This document shows, in pieces, positions 36,801-45,414 of a DNA stretch of 64,000 bases. The stretch comes from Arenicola marina (Eukaryota; Annelida; Polychaeta; Arenicolidae), in the NCBI GenBank assembly GCA_964019135.1, contig OZ025265.1:18761143-18825142 (forward strand), in the 5' to 3' direction. A program made the translations under genes and the position numbers. Positions within the stretch are counted from its first letter, which is position 1. The number at the start of each line of letters is the position of its first letter. The notes beneath the pieces were generated by a model. It was not told the origin of the DNA and ran no database searches. It saw nothing but the letters and a program-made list of their open reading frames with translations.

Positions 36801-37782
36801 GTGTACGTGCGTGTGTACGTGCGTGTGTACGTGCGTGTGTACGTCCGTGTGTACGTGCGTGTGTACGTGCGTGTGTACGTGTGTGTACGTGTGTGTGTAC
36901 GTGTGTGTGTACGTGCGTGTGTACGTGTGTGTGTACGTGTGTGTGTACGTGCGTGTATACGTGTGTGTGTACGTGCGTGCGTGTGTACGTGCGTGTGTAC
37001 GTCCGTGTGTACGTGTGTGTGTACGTCCGTGTGTACGTCCGTGTGTACGTGTGTGTGTACGTCCGTGTGTACGTGTGTGTGTACGTGCGTGTGTACGTGT
37101 GTGTGTACGTGCGTGCGTGTGTACGAGCGTGTGTGCGTGTGTGTGTGCGTGTGTGTGTACGTGCGTGTGTACGTCCGTGTGTACGTCCGTGTGTACGTGT
37201 GTGTACGTGCGTGTGTACGTCCGTGTGTACGTGCGTGTGTACGTGCGTGTGTACGTGTGTGTGTACGTGCGTGCGTGTGTACGTGCGTGTGTACGTCCGT
37301 GTGTACGTCCGTGCGTGTGTGCGTCCGTGTGTACGTGCGTGTGTACGTCCGTGTGTACGTCCGTGTGTACGTGCGTGTGTACGTGCGTCCGTGTGTACGT
37401 GCGTGTGTACGTGCGTGTGTACGTCCGTGTGTACTTGCGTGTGTACGTCCGTGTGTATGTACGTGCGTGTGTGCGTGCGTGTGTACGTGCGTGTGTACGT
37501 GCGTCCGTGTGTACGTGCGTGTGTACGTCCGTGTGTACTTGCGTGTGTACGTCCGTGTGTGTGTGCGTGCGTGTGTACGTACGTGCGTGTGTACGTGCGT
37601 GTGTACGTCCGTGTGTACGTCCGTGTGTACGTGCGTGTGTACAGGCGAGCCTGTGCAATACCTGACTTGGACGAGCTCAGGTCTCCGCTGCCCTCCGTCC
37701 GTACGCTGCAGTTGCTGCTGCTATCCTCGGACTCCGCGCTGACCGGTCCATCCGACCCGTCGTCCAACTTCCGCTTCAGCAT
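15631..37782 (-). CDS. CSRNP: Cysteine/serine-rich nuclear protein, CSRNP/AXUD1 family (three coding exons)
   Basis: Joining 37782-37662, 31045-30929 and 18875-15631 gives 3,483 nt and 1,160 residues; the two split codons become GTT (Val41) and GGG (Gly80). CSRNP proteins are nuclear transcription-associated proteins, induced in vertebrates by stress, TGF-beta or axin signalling. Family hallmarks, in order: an N-terminal LKRKLDDGS like vertebrate [24 protein letters not shown] with [11 protein letters not shown] across residues 52-81; a conserved block (about 190-315) with [10 protein letters not shown], the Cys cluster [30 protein letters not shown], and [17 protein letters not shown]. The rest is low complexity (Gly, Ser-Gly, His, Glu/Asp), which roughly doubles the usual 540-590 residues of vertebrate members. 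MLKRK is the first in-frame ATG after an upstream TGA. Which vertebrate paralogue is closest cannot be told. Confidence 0.93.
18911..19050. repeat. About 50-bp tandem repeat, three copies
   Basis: Three diverged copies follow the pattern acatctcatgatgg, acttcattcag, then ttaatagtatta. They abut the tail of the SINE at 19052-19233 and may be its tail expansion. Confidence 0.7.
19052..19233 (-). mobile_element. tRNA-derived SINE, family A
   Basis: Read on the minus strand, the head has an A box TAGCTCAGTGG and a B box GGTTCAAGTCC at tRNA-like spacing. A body follows, bounded by gccatgtc/gacatggc inverted 8-mers. A diverged second copy with the same body lies at 60270-60437. The unpaired flanks and shared body argue against a functional tRNA gene. 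Confidence 0.75.
19236..19603. other. Unique non-coding intronic sequence
   Basis: I see no gene, repeat or conserved motif between the SINE and the inverted-repeat cluster. Confidence 0.5.
19604..19680 (+). repeat. Inverted repeat arm A
   Basis: About 76 bp starting ccgccctgctgc and ending catgacgtcacgc. It is roughly 90% identical to the reverse complement of 20108-20184. It lies just outside the left end of the long-inverted-repeat element, while its partner lies inside. Confidence 0.85.
19690..20620. mobile_element. Foldback-type DNA element with about 300-bp imperfect inverted repeats
   Basis: The left arm (19690-20010) matches the reverse complement of the right arm (20321-20620). Shared blocks include cgccatgcaaaact, gcagcgatcaaagtaaa and gactgtctgcaaatcg, as well as cttgatgaag next to ggcccaat-type sequence. 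The outer part of the left arm is itself palindromic around 19776-19786 (gtagcagcccgcc facing ggcggctac). No transposase-like frame is present in the roughly 310-bp centre. Superfamily is unknown. Confidence 0.7.
20108..20184 (-). repeat. Inverted repeat arm A'
   Basis: Reverse-complement partner of 19604-19680, with about 7 mismatches over 76 bp, lying between the two arms of the larger element. Confidence 0.85.
21530..21846. repeat. 38-bp minisatellite, 8 copies
   Basis: The unit is agatacatacatggcctga followed by ggtaccgtgtctcaaagac. Copies start at 21530, 21568, 21606, 21644, 21682, 21720, 21758 and 21796. The last copy has a 13-bp insertion before gcctgagg. Confidence 0.97.
23920..24440. 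repeat. G-rich low-complexity tract
   Basis: Purine-rich (G>A) plus strand with repeated gacggacagg and gggagg motifs. It generates long Pro- or Gly/Arg-rich frames on both strands that are not evidence of coding. Confidence 0.7.
24765..24940 (-). mobile_element. tRNA-derived SINE, family C
   Basis: On the minus strand it has a head ending in ggctcgaatccgg (B box), then gcatctaatctgg, a stretch with cattcat repeats, and a tail with tgtgcacaaaaacggcacaaaac and aattcatttcatttc. The same order is seen at 38577-38757, 43372-43560 and 57195-57380. Confidence 0.65.
25525..25668. repeat. (GGA)n homopurine tract
   Basis: About 140 bp of GGA repeats with GGC interruptions and one G9 run. The purine strand is the plus strand, the non-template strand for CSRNP's minus-strand RNA being the pyrimidine strand. 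It gives poly-Gly, poly-Arg and poly-Pro frames that are artefacts. Confidence 0.95.
26311..26449. repeat. GGGGC/GGGGT-rich tract
   Basis: About 140 bp dominated by ggggc, ggggt and ggtgc pentamers, including seven consecutive ggggc units near 26410-26445. It has strong G-quadruplex potential on the plus strand. Confidence 0.9.
26512..27158. repeat. 13/15-bp minisatellite (caggcacctcacaga type)
   Basis: About 45 units of caggcacctcacaga (15 bp) mixed with a 13-bp form caggcacctcaga and a caccacacaga variant. Unit lengths alternate, so frames change along the array. Confidence 0.95.
27773..29942. repeat. 41-bp minisatellite, 53 copies
   Basis: The unit is cagctctccacgcggtgac then actggccgcgtgggggcagcac, starting at 27779 by its cacgcgg motif and recurring every 41 bp to 29911 with no indels. 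Each unit holds cacgcgg and ccgcgtg as a 7-bp inverted repeat around a 9-nt spacer. Block duplications of 24 units (984 bp, for example 28141/29125) and 8 units (328 bp, for example 28575/28903) are visible from shared variants. Three minus-strand frames stay open for over 500 codons because the unit lacks stops; this is intronic DNA, not a gene. Confidence 0.97.
30929..31045 (-). CDS. CSRNP: CSRNP coding exon 2
   Basis: A 117-bp exon between acceptor atgtttcag and donor ctcg|gtacgt. It encodes residues 41-80 with split codons at both ends (2 + 38 x 3 + 1 nt). It contains the family signature [20 protein letters not shown], followed by [12 protein letters not shown], equivalent to vertebrate VTVYYFARRQGFTSVPSQGG. 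It is too short to appear as a long open frame and was found by its motif and its phase match with the neighbouring exons. Confidence 0.93.
31393..31653. repeat. 33-bp minisatellite, 8 copies
   Basis: The unit is ggcagtgccttgttcctgcg then ggaggagggacaa, with copies every 33 bp from 31393 to 31624. Because 33 is a multiple of three, several frames on both strands remain open, for example Cys-Ser-Cys-Gly-Arg repeats; these are not genes. Confidence 0.97.
31699..31721. repeat. (TA)n microsatellite
   Basis: About 22 bp of alternating T and A. Confidence 0.9.
31920..32450. repeat. G-rich low-complexity tract
   Basis: G-dominated plus strand with gggtgggtgggagg-type strings and a near-continuous G run at 32155-32180. 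Long Gly- or Pro-rich frames here are compositional. Confidence 0.7.
34354..34617. repeat. 88-bp tandem repeat, 3 copies
   Basis: Copies start at 34354, 34442 and 34530 and total exactly 264 bp. Each contains tacattttcgccaaatagac, ttgcctattttcgacacc and catatgataa with only a few differences. Confidence 0.97.
34974..35112 (-). mobile_element. tRNA-derived SINE, family B
   Basis: Minus strand: A box TGGCCTAGCTGG and B box GGTTCGAACCTC, then a body with ttgtgctgaataaagaaccc. The body is shared with the copy at 35198-35330 and the fragment near 12105. Confidence 0.75.
35198..35330 (-). mobile_element. tRNA-derived SINE, family B, second copy
   Basis: Minus strand: a degenerate A box (tagcctaggata), an intact B box GGTTCGAACCCC, and a body ending gtgtgccggataaagatccc. 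It lies about 85 bp from the first copy in the same orientation. Confidence 0.75.
35396..37643. repeat. 12-bp ACGTGCGTGTGT array (about 185 units)
   Basis: Units are ACGTGCGTGTGT, ACGTCCGTGTGT and ACGTGTGTGTGT, with occasional shorter or longer GT runs. The first and third are perfectly alternating purine-pyrimidine. Block repeats of about 330 bp are visible (for example four consecutive ACGTCC units at about 35729 and again at about 36060). The right end lies about 20 bp inside the CSRNP exon 1 donor. Huge frames of Thr-His or Cys-Val-Arg repeats on both strands reflect a stop-free unit of 12 bp. Confidence 0.97.
37662..37782 (-). CDS. CSRNP: CSRNP coding exon 1
   Basis: Encodes residues 1-40, [12 protein letters not shown] through [19 protein letters not shown], plus one base of codon 41, then donor cag|gtattg. 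The start LKRKLDD parallels the conserved N-terminus of vertebrate CSRNP proteins. It is the first in-frame ATG after an in-frame TGA near 37930; the longer open frame upstream has no ATG and could begin only with GTG. Confidence 0.88.
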
Positions 37783-37940
37783 GGCTGGCCGCTCGCTTAC
37801 CGCGGGCACACACTGCTGATCCGCCGTCGTACGCCGCAGCTCGCACCGCCGTCGGGGCCTCGGGTCTGCCGCACGAACACCATCTAGTTCATGGCCCACG
37901 TCATTATGTGCGGCAGCATTGTTCCCGTGTCACGGACGCC
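37783..37940 (-). promoter_or_regulatory. CSRNP 5' UTR segment with splice acceptor
   Basis: Directly upstream of 37940 (minus-strand reading) is a run of about 14 T followed by ggtctccag, a strong acceptor. The first coding exon is therefore probably the second exon of the transcript. The non-coding first exon and promoter lie at higher coordinates and could not be placed. Confidence 0.6.
37884..37919 (-). promoter_or_regulatory. Upstream ORF in the CSRNP leader (11 codons)
   Basis: ATG at 37919-37917 opens MLPHIMTWAMN and ends at TAG (37886-37884), about 100 nt before the CSRNP start codon. It contains two further in-frame ATGs. It is out of frame with the main ORF. Confidence 0.55.
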
Positions 37941-38576
37941 CTGGAGACCAAAAAAAAAAAAAAATAATGAAATATAAAACCAAATAATTGTATTTCGTGA
38001 TAGATGACAGGCGTCTGCGGGCTGCTGATTGAGGCAAGGCTTCGGGACTTCTGGAGGGGTTTGTACGTAACGACAAAAGGCCGACGGCGCAGCCGGCCAT
38101 TATTTCACGTAACGTCTGTCTACTAGCTTCCGCCCAGAGCGAGGCACCCATGGCCGTGCAGTGTTGTAGTGTGATGCCGCTAGGTCTACAGACTAGGAAT
38201 GCATGCAACATGCGGTCGTGACAACATATATATATATATTTTTTTTTTAATACACTCCTAAGATCGGAAAATGTCTGCGGCTGCGTTGGGATAAAATTCA
38301 GTATAAAAAGGATGCTTGGAGGTATATCACGATACTATACATATTAACATTTAAATTAATATATCATATAATACATAATATAATAACATAATATAACATA
38401 ATATCTACCAGGATGATGAGCATGACATCTCGACACTAATCCCATTGGTAATCGAAATATACTCATACCATATAATATACTTGGAGTTGACTTTGAGTAT
38501 ATATATATACTTTATATATACGATATATCAATAGACGGCATGAAATGACATGCGCTTAGAGAAACGAAGTAAAATG
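37941..38576. other. Upstream flank of the CSRNP exon; AT-rich
   Basis: Non-coding. It contains the T-rich acceptor tract, an AT run at 38226-38245 and a very AT-rich segment (38340-38420, aatataataacataat-type). Part may be intron between the unseen first exon and 37940. No promoter motif was recognised. Confidence 0.5.
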
Positions 38577-38757
38577 AAATGGTGGTGTTTTGAGTCACTT
38601 TTATGTTTATGCACATGAAGGCTAAATAAAATGGGCAATAACATGGGTTAGATGAACCATGACCCGAGAACCAGTCCCCCGGATGGACTAGAACCCACGA
38701 CCTGTCGGTCTCCAGCTCATCCCGCTTACCCACTAAGCAGACAAGAGAGGACACAGC
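38577..38757 (-). mobile_element. tRNA-derived SINE, family C
   Basis: Minus strand: a head with agtgggtaagcgg and a B box gggttctagtcc, then gttcatctaacccatg, and a tail with catgtgcataaacataaaag and caccatttcattt. It matches the body order of the copy at 24765-24940. Confidence 0.65.
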
Positions 38758-40640
38758 AATATTAAACACAGGCGAACAACTCCCCCCTAGTTGTCCGACA
38801 ACGAGACGGATATAAGGCAATAATCCTCAGCGCTGTAGCAAATCAGCGACCTCCCCTAATCCTCCCAAGTCAATCTATCTCCTCGCGTAGAGGGGTATGA
38901 AAGAACTGAAAGTGGATAAATTACAAATATAGAACAGGAGGAAAACGCACCAGACAGTCTAGCGCATCTATAAACAAAAGAAGAATGTAACACATGCTGA
39001 CCACTCCAGAACAATCTCCAACGTTCATGGTTTCCATGGAAACTGCACCGATGACGGTCGCATTCATACAATGCCACATCCAGAAGCCCCGAGTGCCAGG
39101 GTGACGTAAGGGGAAGGAGGGGGTGAGGAGTGGAGGGGGGGGGGCAACCAAGAGGGTTGGGTAGGAAGGATATAGAGACTCAAAATGAGACGATGAGGAG
39201 AAAAATAATTCTTATTACACAGGTCAGCCAGGCCAGGGAGGGAGACAGAGGGAGAGGGAGGGGGGACGAGGTGGGGGGAGGGAGAGGGAGAGGGGACGAG
39301 GTGGGGGAGAGGGAGAGGGAGAGGGAGGGACGAGGTGAGGGAAGGGCCAGGCGACTACGTGGTGTACAGACATCAACGGGGAGTGTCTGAGGGTGTGTGT
39401 GTGTGGGGGGGGGGGGCGGGGGCTGGAGAAAGTGGAAGGTAGGTGGATCGGAATGGGTTGGGTTGGGCAAGAGATCGCAGTCGGCTGAAAATGCGACACT
39501 AATGCGACGGCGGGTCGATGGGGGTGGCGGTGGGGGGTTGGGGGTTGCGGTGGGTGGATGGAGGGAGGGGTGGCGGTAAGGGGTGGCCGTGGAGAGAGGG
39601 GTTGCGGGGTGGCCGTGGAGGGAGGGGTTGCGGGGTGGCGGTGGGGGGGCGGGGTGGCGGTGGGTGGGAGGAGGGGTGCGGATGGCCGGTGGCTGTGAAT
39701 CCATACGGAGTGGTTCAACACGTGGTCCGCTAGCTGTCTGGCAGCACTCCCGGGCTCAGCCTTCCTCCGCAGCCTGCGCAGCGACCAGCAATCAGAGGCA
39801 CGGCTTGTCGGCATGGGCGACGTCCTGGGCGACATCCTACAGGGGGAGGAGGGAGAGGGGGAAGATGTGGAAGAGGAGGAGGAACGGTGGCGGAGGACGA
39901 GGAGGAAGCGGGGGGGGGGGGGGCGAGCGGGGAGGGCAAGGACCAAGCATGGGCGGGGTGGGGGGGGGGGGGTTGAGAGGGGTGTGAGGACGGGAAGCAG
40001 GCGGTGGCGGTCTTGGTGGTGCAGTCACGGGGAAAGGGCCACGGCGAGTTACAGTCAGGGGAGGGGATGGCAGGGCGGCACAGGATGGCGTGGCAGAGGG
40101 GTAAGGGGTGAGAGAGAGAAAGGGTGCTGAGGGGGCGGGCAGGCGGGCGGGCGGGCGGGCTTTGTAAATGTACGTTCTCGAGTGGACTTTCTCTTGGCCT
40201 TCTATTGTGAAGGCGCAGGCAGGAGGGAATAGAATGGGGGAGTGGGGTGGGAGGGGAGGGGGGGGGCGCTCGAACGGACGGTAGACGATGCTCCCAGAGA
40301 ATGGTGGACGTGGGGTAGTGGCAGGGGGGAAGGGTAGGCTAGGGGAGGGGCGTCTTGTTGTGGGACATCGTGGGGGGTAAAGACCTTGCCGTCGGCAGGG
40401 CAAGAAGAGGAGAACAGTCAGCAGCAAAGAGGAGAGTCGGCCGGGATTAAAGGCTGCTGCAGCGCACAGGGCACGAGCCTCATATTAAGCAGAACGACCC
40501 ACCGGGGCTGGCGAGTAGGCGTATAGCAGGGAGAAGGGCAGAGGGCCGTCCCACACCCCCACCCCGCGCCACTCACTCACCCCCAACCACCCACCGCCAC
40601 TCACCCATTCCCACACCCACAAGCAGACATTTATATGTCA
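38758..40640. other. Non-coding DNA with strong purine-rich tracts
   Basis: 38758-39100 looks unique. 39110-40420 is dominated by G/A and GGT-type low complexity (for example gggagagggagaggga near 39310, gcgggcgggcgggcgg near 40145). Frames of 100-240 codons here are Pro/Ser- or Gly-rich artefacts. 40430-40640 is unremarkable. Confidence 0.6.
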
Positions 40641-40758
40641 TGAAAAATGACATGAAATTCCACTGCACCCCGATACCATTAAACTTTAAACTATTGGCCA
40701 AGCAGATATCAATATCTTATGACCCACAAGTCAAACCATATCATTATATTAAAGGTAT

Positions 40759-40763
40759 AATGC

Positions 40764-40798
<35 letters not shown>

Positions 40799-40802
40799 CA
40801 TA
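40759..40802. repeat. (AT)n microsatellite
   Basis: Alternating A and T with two interspersed acat units. Confidence 0.9.
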
Positions 40803-42061
40803 TTTATCAATAAATACCCCAAAGGAAAAAAAGTACGCTGTACGTCTCCTGCGTACATATATATGCAGAGGGGTCAGATTTGACCGACTTCAATAGCGGA
40901 TAATGATCATTTGTTGCGGGGTTTAACAATTTAATTAACACTCCGGGGTAACGGCATCCGCTGGCCTTATATAGCATGGAGTCGACTGCAACCCTCATGC
41001 CGAGAGTGTGTGTCTGTCGTCAGCATGGGCGACACGGAAGAACTTCTGGGTGTCACGAGAGAGAGGCGGCGGCGGCGGTGGCGGCGGCGGCGTCGGGAGG
41101 GGTGATCACCACGGCATAGGTGCGGATTACCCAGGGAGCAATGCGTCGGGGCGATGGTGAGGGGCGGGCAGGGCATGCGGGTTGGTGGGTGGGGGCGGAG
41201 GGATGGATGGATCGGATACGGGGATGACGGCCACGGGGGTGGTTACAGGGGTCACGGAGAGCTGTCTACTACCATTAATCTCAGTGATGGCGACAGAAAA
41301 TCGATGGTCTCCCATTTTCTGCAGCGCTTGGAAGGCGGCCACCATGGTCTGGCGTCCGTAATGGAACCGCGGCCTCAGGCCGGGGATAGCGAACCGCGCG
41401 GGAGGGTAAGGCGACGGGGGTACGTGGGGAGGGGGTGAGGGGTGGGGGGTGGGGGTCCGGGATCGGGGGCGCAGGCACGGAGGGAGGGGCAGGGATAGGG
41501 AGTTTTGGTGGGTGGGTAGGGGGGTGGGAGGCACGGAGGGGTATGAATAAGGAGTGCAGGGGATTGATGGGCTAGCGGAGGTGAAAGCCAGAGAGGGGGA
41601 TGGGTATGGATATGGGTAGGAGTCACGGAGGGTAGGGGTAGAGGGTGAGAAACAGAGGGGGGGGGGGCATGGGTACGGAGTCAGTGTAGGGGGTGGGTTA
41701 GCTAAGGTGGATGTGACACGAATGGAGCGACGCGACAAAGAGTTGAGGGGTGGGAGTGGGGGGGGGGGCAGGGGGTGAGGGCGGAGGGGAAGGAGAGGAG
41801 GAGGGCGAGGGGTAGGGTAGGCCGGGGCTGGGGCTGGGTTTGGGGCTGAGGCGCGTGGAGAGGGTTGGTGTGGGTCAGTGGCCGGGGTAAGTAGCAGTAG
41901 TAGCACATTGCAGACGGGGGAAGCATCGACTAATAACATCAGGGCACCTAGCGGCCGGCCGCCTTGCCTGGGCAGGGAAAGTGGGGGGTGGAAGGGCGGG
42001 GGGGGGGGGGAGGGAGGCAGAGGTATTCGCCGACGAGGGGACTGAGTACTCTGCGTTGATA
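40803..42061. other. Non-coding, G-rich toward the gap
   Basis: 40803-41020 is AT-rich and unique. 41060-42040 is G-rich low complexity with frequent gggg runs, ending at the assembly gap. No domain is recognisable in the Pro/Ser-rich frames. Confidence 0.5.
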
Positions 42062-42261
42062 NNNNNNNNNNNNNNNNNNNNNNNNNNNNNNNNNNNNNNN
42101 NNNNNNNNNNNNNNNNNNNNNNNNNNNNNNNNNNNNNNNNNNNNNNNNNNNNNNNNNNNNNNNNNNNNNNNNNNNNNNNNNNNNNNNNNNNNNNNNNNNN
42201 NNNNNNNNNNNNNNNNNNNNNNNNNNNNNNNNNNNNNNNNNNNNNNNNNNNNNNNNNNNNN
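42062..42261. other. Assembly gap (200 N)
   Basis: Exactly 200 unknown bases, a placeholder length. It lies in G-rich, probably hard-to-assemble DNA; sequence to the right starts with a short (CA)n. Confidence 0.99.
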
Positions 42262-42978
42262 GCACACACACGCGGCCTTAGCAAGGGGGAGAGTCGAGGA
42301 CTGTCGCCCCAAGGATACAGATACCGACTCCCGGTTGTGGGATACGGTGGCGAGAAATTTATAGTAGGGACATGGAAGGAGTAAATGACGACACGCGACA
42401 CGGGCTTATTTGAAAAAAAGACATTCGACATTGACCCTCAAATTCAGACACTGATGATCTGAAAGAGCGACATCGGCAGAGATACTGATATTTTAGGTAT
42501 AAAACGACACTGAACGCCGTGAAAAATCGATTCATCGTCTCACAAGAGACCCCGACATACATGTTCTGCCCGATGAGTTGAGACCTAGCGAACTAGTGAA
42601 GAGAATTTGACCGCCAGGTTCCCTGGTAAAATATTACATACACCTTCCTACCGACCATATTTGGCAATTTATTTCATTTCGGCACATAACGGAGTGTATG
42701 GCAAACTACATGATTTGCACTTTTTAGAAATGCAAAACTCCCCAATATGTTAACGGGTACAACTGACTGCCGACTGGGCAAGAGCCAGCGCGGGGTCAAA
42801 AAATAAAGTCCACTCTTCTACGAGTGGTCTTCTACACTATGACCGCATGTTTATTATTTCTTACTGCCTCTTAGGAAGATGAAATTAAAACGCTTCATGA
42901 CAGTCAGCTTTGGAACATCGGCTCGGATGTTCCGGCCGCCCACTTCTACTAGACCAAATTAGAGAAAATTATGGTGCA
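42262..42978. other. Unique non-coding sequence
   Basis: I see no gene, repeat or motif here beyond the short CA run at the gap edge. Confidence 0.5.
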
Positions 42979-43233
42979 CTACGCGCCGCTGAGTCTACGC
43001 GCAGCTGAGTCTACGCGCCGCTGAGTCTACGCGCCGCTAAGTCTACGCGCCGCTGAGTCTACGCGCAGCTGAGTCTACGCGCAGCTTAGTCTACGCGCAG
43101 CTGAGTCTACGCGCCGCTGAGTCTACGCGCCGCTGAGTCTACGCGCAGCTGAGTCTACGCGCAGTTGAATCTATGCGCAGCTGAATCTATGCGCATCTGA
43201 GTCTACGCGCATCTGAGTCTACTCGCCTATGAC
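42979..43233. repeat. 16-bp minisatellite, about 16 copies
   Basis: The unit is ctacgcgccgctgagt with a frequent ctacgcgcagctgagt variant. The last four units decay (ctatgcgcagctgaat, ctacgcgcatctgagt). Confidence 0.97.
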
Positions 43234-43371
43234 CGTCATGTGGACTGAGACTAAAGCTAGCCAGGTTATGGCCTATTGGCCGTCATTGCTGCTATCATAG
43301 CGTGGAAGATGCATGTTTTGATACATGTTTTGTTATATACCCATGGGCCATAGCTTGTTACATGTTCGAAC

Positions 43372-43560
43372 TAACATCTGTGCCTCTAAATGACCACAAA
43401 TTGGGCGAACAGAGTTTGTTCGCCGAGGATGAGTACCGGGACAATGACACAGACCCCCCGAGGCAGGTACCAGGGCGCAAACCCATGACCTGCTGATGTG
43501 CCGCTCCCTTCCGCTTACCAAACCCCACTAAGCAAGGGAGATTAGGTTACAGGATTCCAT
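43372..43560 (-). mobile_element. tRNA-derived SINE, family C
   Basis: Minus strand: cttgcttagtgggg, then ggtcatgggtttgcgccc (B-box-like) and a body with tcattgtcccggtactcatcc. The order resembles the copies at 24765 and 38577, with more decay. Confidence 0.55.
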
Positions 43561-45400
43561 CAACTCGTATAATGGGTTGCACTTATAGCCAACCAGTTTT
43601 GCCCTTACCAAGTTGAGGCTATACTAATACAATCACTCCTCCACTCCTACATCTACGTACTCCAGAACGTCAAGCCACGAAGAACCTCCCCGATATAGAC
43701 AACGATTTACTCACCCAAGTTCAAAGGTGAATGACTTCAGAAAACTCGTTAAGTAAATGAAAGAAAAAAAACACGGGCGAGAGAAGCATTATAATGATAA
43801 AACAACTGAAGGAGAGTCAAGTACCCGCCGCTAGGAGGAGCCACGAGAGAACAGTACGCTCCTTGGCCAGAGGCAGCGGCTGTCGCACGGGGATGTTAAA
43901 AAAGGGATGCGGAAGGAACCGCTATAGTCGGTTGCTGATCCGCTATAGTCGGTTGCTGATAACCGCTACCGGTGGGATAGATGCCTCTACCGGAGACCAG
44001 GGGTGAGTATTTATAGGTTCAGCTTATCGAAGCTGTCCGTCTACAATGACACCGAACCTTGCAGGCCTACTAAGACCTCCGGCCTCTGAAAGCCACGGAC
44101 GAGAGAGAGAGAGCGAGAGGGAGAGGGTGAGACGGAGAGAGGAGACAAGATGTAGGAGGGAGCCAGGCATGTAGCTCAACAACCAGGTCGGTCTTAGCGC
44201 CATCGGGCGATCAGCACTTAACATTGGTACGGCAGCGGCAAAGCGCGCCTAGTTTTCATTCATGGCCTGAGCGCCAGCCATCTGCAGTGACGAGCAGGTG
44301 CTTACCCAAGGAATCCTCGTCTGCAGTCTTATCGGAGATATTACGTTGTATAATTTACCCAAGGAATCCTCATCTGTACTCCTATCTGAGATATTACGTT
44401 GCATAATTTAGATGCTTCCATTGCTGTAGGATGACACCAATTAAAGGATAGTCTTCCCTTTCGATGAAGCGGTCTTTAGGGCCATCTGTGCGATATCTTG
44501 CCATTACCATATCAAACTGATGCTACCGCAACCGATACCAGTATTCAATGGAAGACACTCACCCACGCGAATCGATACCGTGCCCCAGCCAACCAGCTGG
44601 ACAACCGTGTATCCAAATCTATCCGTAATGCGATAATAGCAATACCGCCGGAATATCCACAATGTATCTGCACTACTCTATTATATATAATATGTGTGTA
44701 TTTTGAACGGGATCACGACCGCTTTCCAATGACCGATCATCACCCACCCACCACCAGACACACTGTGTTTATACCCCTATGGATGTAGGCCTGATTACCC
44801 GGCCGGGTACTGCAGGGCCCCGGGCGTGCATGCACCAACACAAGACCAATATCAATACATACAGGCGACGACAGCCGCTAGCTGGGCTCCGGCTGCTGCT
44901 CCGGCAGCCCCCCCCCCCCCCCCCCCCAACCACAGCTGACCATGGTCTCGCATTACATTCAGCAGCCAACAGGACATCCAACAGGGCATGCACCTGGCTG
45001 CCCCATGGGTCATGCAGACGCATCCACTACGTACATACAGGCTGCAGGCCAGGGGAGGCCGTGGGAGCCAGAGGCCAAAGAAGCCACGGGTGGGGGTGGG
45101 GGTGGAGGGTGTGTGTGTGTCGGGGGGGCGGGGGGGTAGAAGCATGCCTTACTGGCTGGCCGGATGGCTGGCTGGATGGCTGGGCGGGCTGGCTCAAGGC
45201 CATGGCACGAAGCCGTCGGTTTACGCGAGGCCAGCTAAGACAGACATAACCAGCGCCCGCCTCCCGAACTTAAAATAGCCAGTCTACCGACATCGTGACG
45301 ATACATAACCTTGAGTAGGCCAGGCTATGCCATGCTATGCTAAGCGGGCCCCCAGTGGCAGCGGTAGCAGCTGCGGCATCGACCATATGTGTTGTCCTGA
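43561..45400. other. Non-coding DNA with small duplications
   Basis: Contains a direct duplication of ccgctatagtcggttgctgat (43920-43961), a two-copy repeat of about 60 bp (44300-44410, acccaaggaatcctc and gagatattacgttg), a C run at 44909-44927, and ggctggatggct-type repeats near 45150-45190. No coding signal was recognised. Confidence 0.55.
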
Positions 45401-45414
45401 CACAGGTCTCTATC

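Larger units (their letters stand above)
31046..37661 (-). other. CSRNP intron 1 (6.6 kb)
   Basis: The donor is aagtcag|gtattg at 37661 and the acceptor atgtttcag ends at 31046. It contains a 33-bp array, G/C-rich low-complexity DNA (31920-32450), an 88-bp x 3 repeat, two family-B SINEs and the 2.25-kb ACGTGCGTGTGT array. The stretch 32650-34350 looks unique and non-coding. Confidence 0.85.

Noticed and set aside
35320..37899. 859-codon minus frame starting upstream of CSRNP exon 1
   Set aside because: Its start is GTG, not ATG, and after the CSRNP donor at 37661 it is only the 12-bp satellite. The real exon ends at the splice site.
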